Below are positions 21,042-21,212 of a stretch of 21,212 nucleotides of DNA, in pieces. The notes under the pieces are model-generated. The model did not search any database, was not told where the DNA came from, and saw only the letters and a list, made by a program, of their open reading frames with translations. The translations under genes and the position numbers were made by a program. Source of the DNA: DASRTE01 sp035316885 (GTDB lineage: Bacteria; Actinomycetota; Actinomycetes; Jiangellales; Jiangellaceae). Where the stretch lies: the NCBI GenBank assembly GCA_035316885.1, contig DATHII010000054.1, positions 1 through 21,212 on the forward strand, read 5' to 3'. The number at the start of each line of letters is the position of its first letter. The stretch's first letter is position 1.

Positions 21042-21212
21042 CCGTCGCGGCCGGAGAGCAGCTGACGGGCTCCCGCTGGCTGGAAATCGCGGGGACGGCT
21101 CGACCTCGGGCGTGGTGAGGTTCCCGCTGGACGGCAGCGACCCGGCTGCCCCGCTTCGTACCCGCCCGCTGGATGGCCGGAGGAGCGGTCAGCTGCGGGC
21201 GCGTCCGAAGCG

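Noticed and set aside
21112..21212. Start of another plus-strand gene (GTG GTG AGG TTC CCG ...)
   Set aside because: The frame stays open to the window edge, but only 33 codons are visible, there is no ribosome site, and the family resemblance of the first residues does not continue.
1..21212. Mobile island with integrase, attachment sites or IS ends
   Set aside because: The block has a compact catabolic layout, but no recombinase gene, tRNA, terminal repeat or clear base-composition break was visible.

Overview
The window is GC-rich throughout, with strong G/C third-position bias, Shine-Dalgarno starts of the GGAGG type and frequent GTG/TTG starts. This fits a high-GC Actinomycetota genome; the lineage cannot be fixed further from the sequence. 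No rRNA, tRNA, integrase, transposase, IS end or CRISPR array was seen.

Flanks (1-1802 and 20496-21212) hold ordinary single genes: a truncated dihydrofolate-reductase-like gene, a small alpha/beta hydrolase, a pyridoxamine-oxidase-fold protein and, at the far end, a DinB/DUF664 protein. Between them lies a continuous catabolic and regulatory island (about 1.9-20.3 kb) built of two blocks that meet tail to tail at 13.65 kb.

Block 1 (1916-13660) holds four transcription units. They are: a HutC-type GntR regulator with a solute-binding protein that has no signal peptide; an LsrK-like kinase, a cupin and an SDR; a divergent class III (GSA-like) aminotransferase; and a D-2-hydroxyacid dehydrogenase, an LsrF-like aldolase/thiolase, a metallo-beta-lactamase-fold lactonase, a D-threonine-aldolase-fold enzyme and a second FGGY kinase. 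I found four copies of one 14-bp palindrome, close to CCTGTCATGACAGG, with one just upstream of each of these units. The likely reading is one local regulon of the GntR regulator. The kinase and aldolase resemble the enterobacterial autoinducer-2 processing enzymes LsrK and LsrF, but the importer LsrACDB, the regulator LsrR and the isomerase LsrG are absent. The block may degrade AI-2 or, just as plausibly, a related hydroxylated keto-sugar or lactone.

Block 2 (minus strand, 20304-13641) starts at a good sigma-70-type promoter. In transcription order it encodes a second D-threonine-aldolase/D-serine-dehydratase-like enzyme, a RidA-family deaminase, two short-chain dehydrogenases, an APC-family amino-acid permease, a cyclase-family (kynurenine-formamidase-like) hydrolase and a FadR-type GntR regulator. 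It looks like an amino-acid or hydroxy-amino-acid uptake and breakdown operon. Genes inside both blocks are tightly packed, with 4-8 nt overlaps, and both convergent junctions overlap. Substrates are inferred, not shown.
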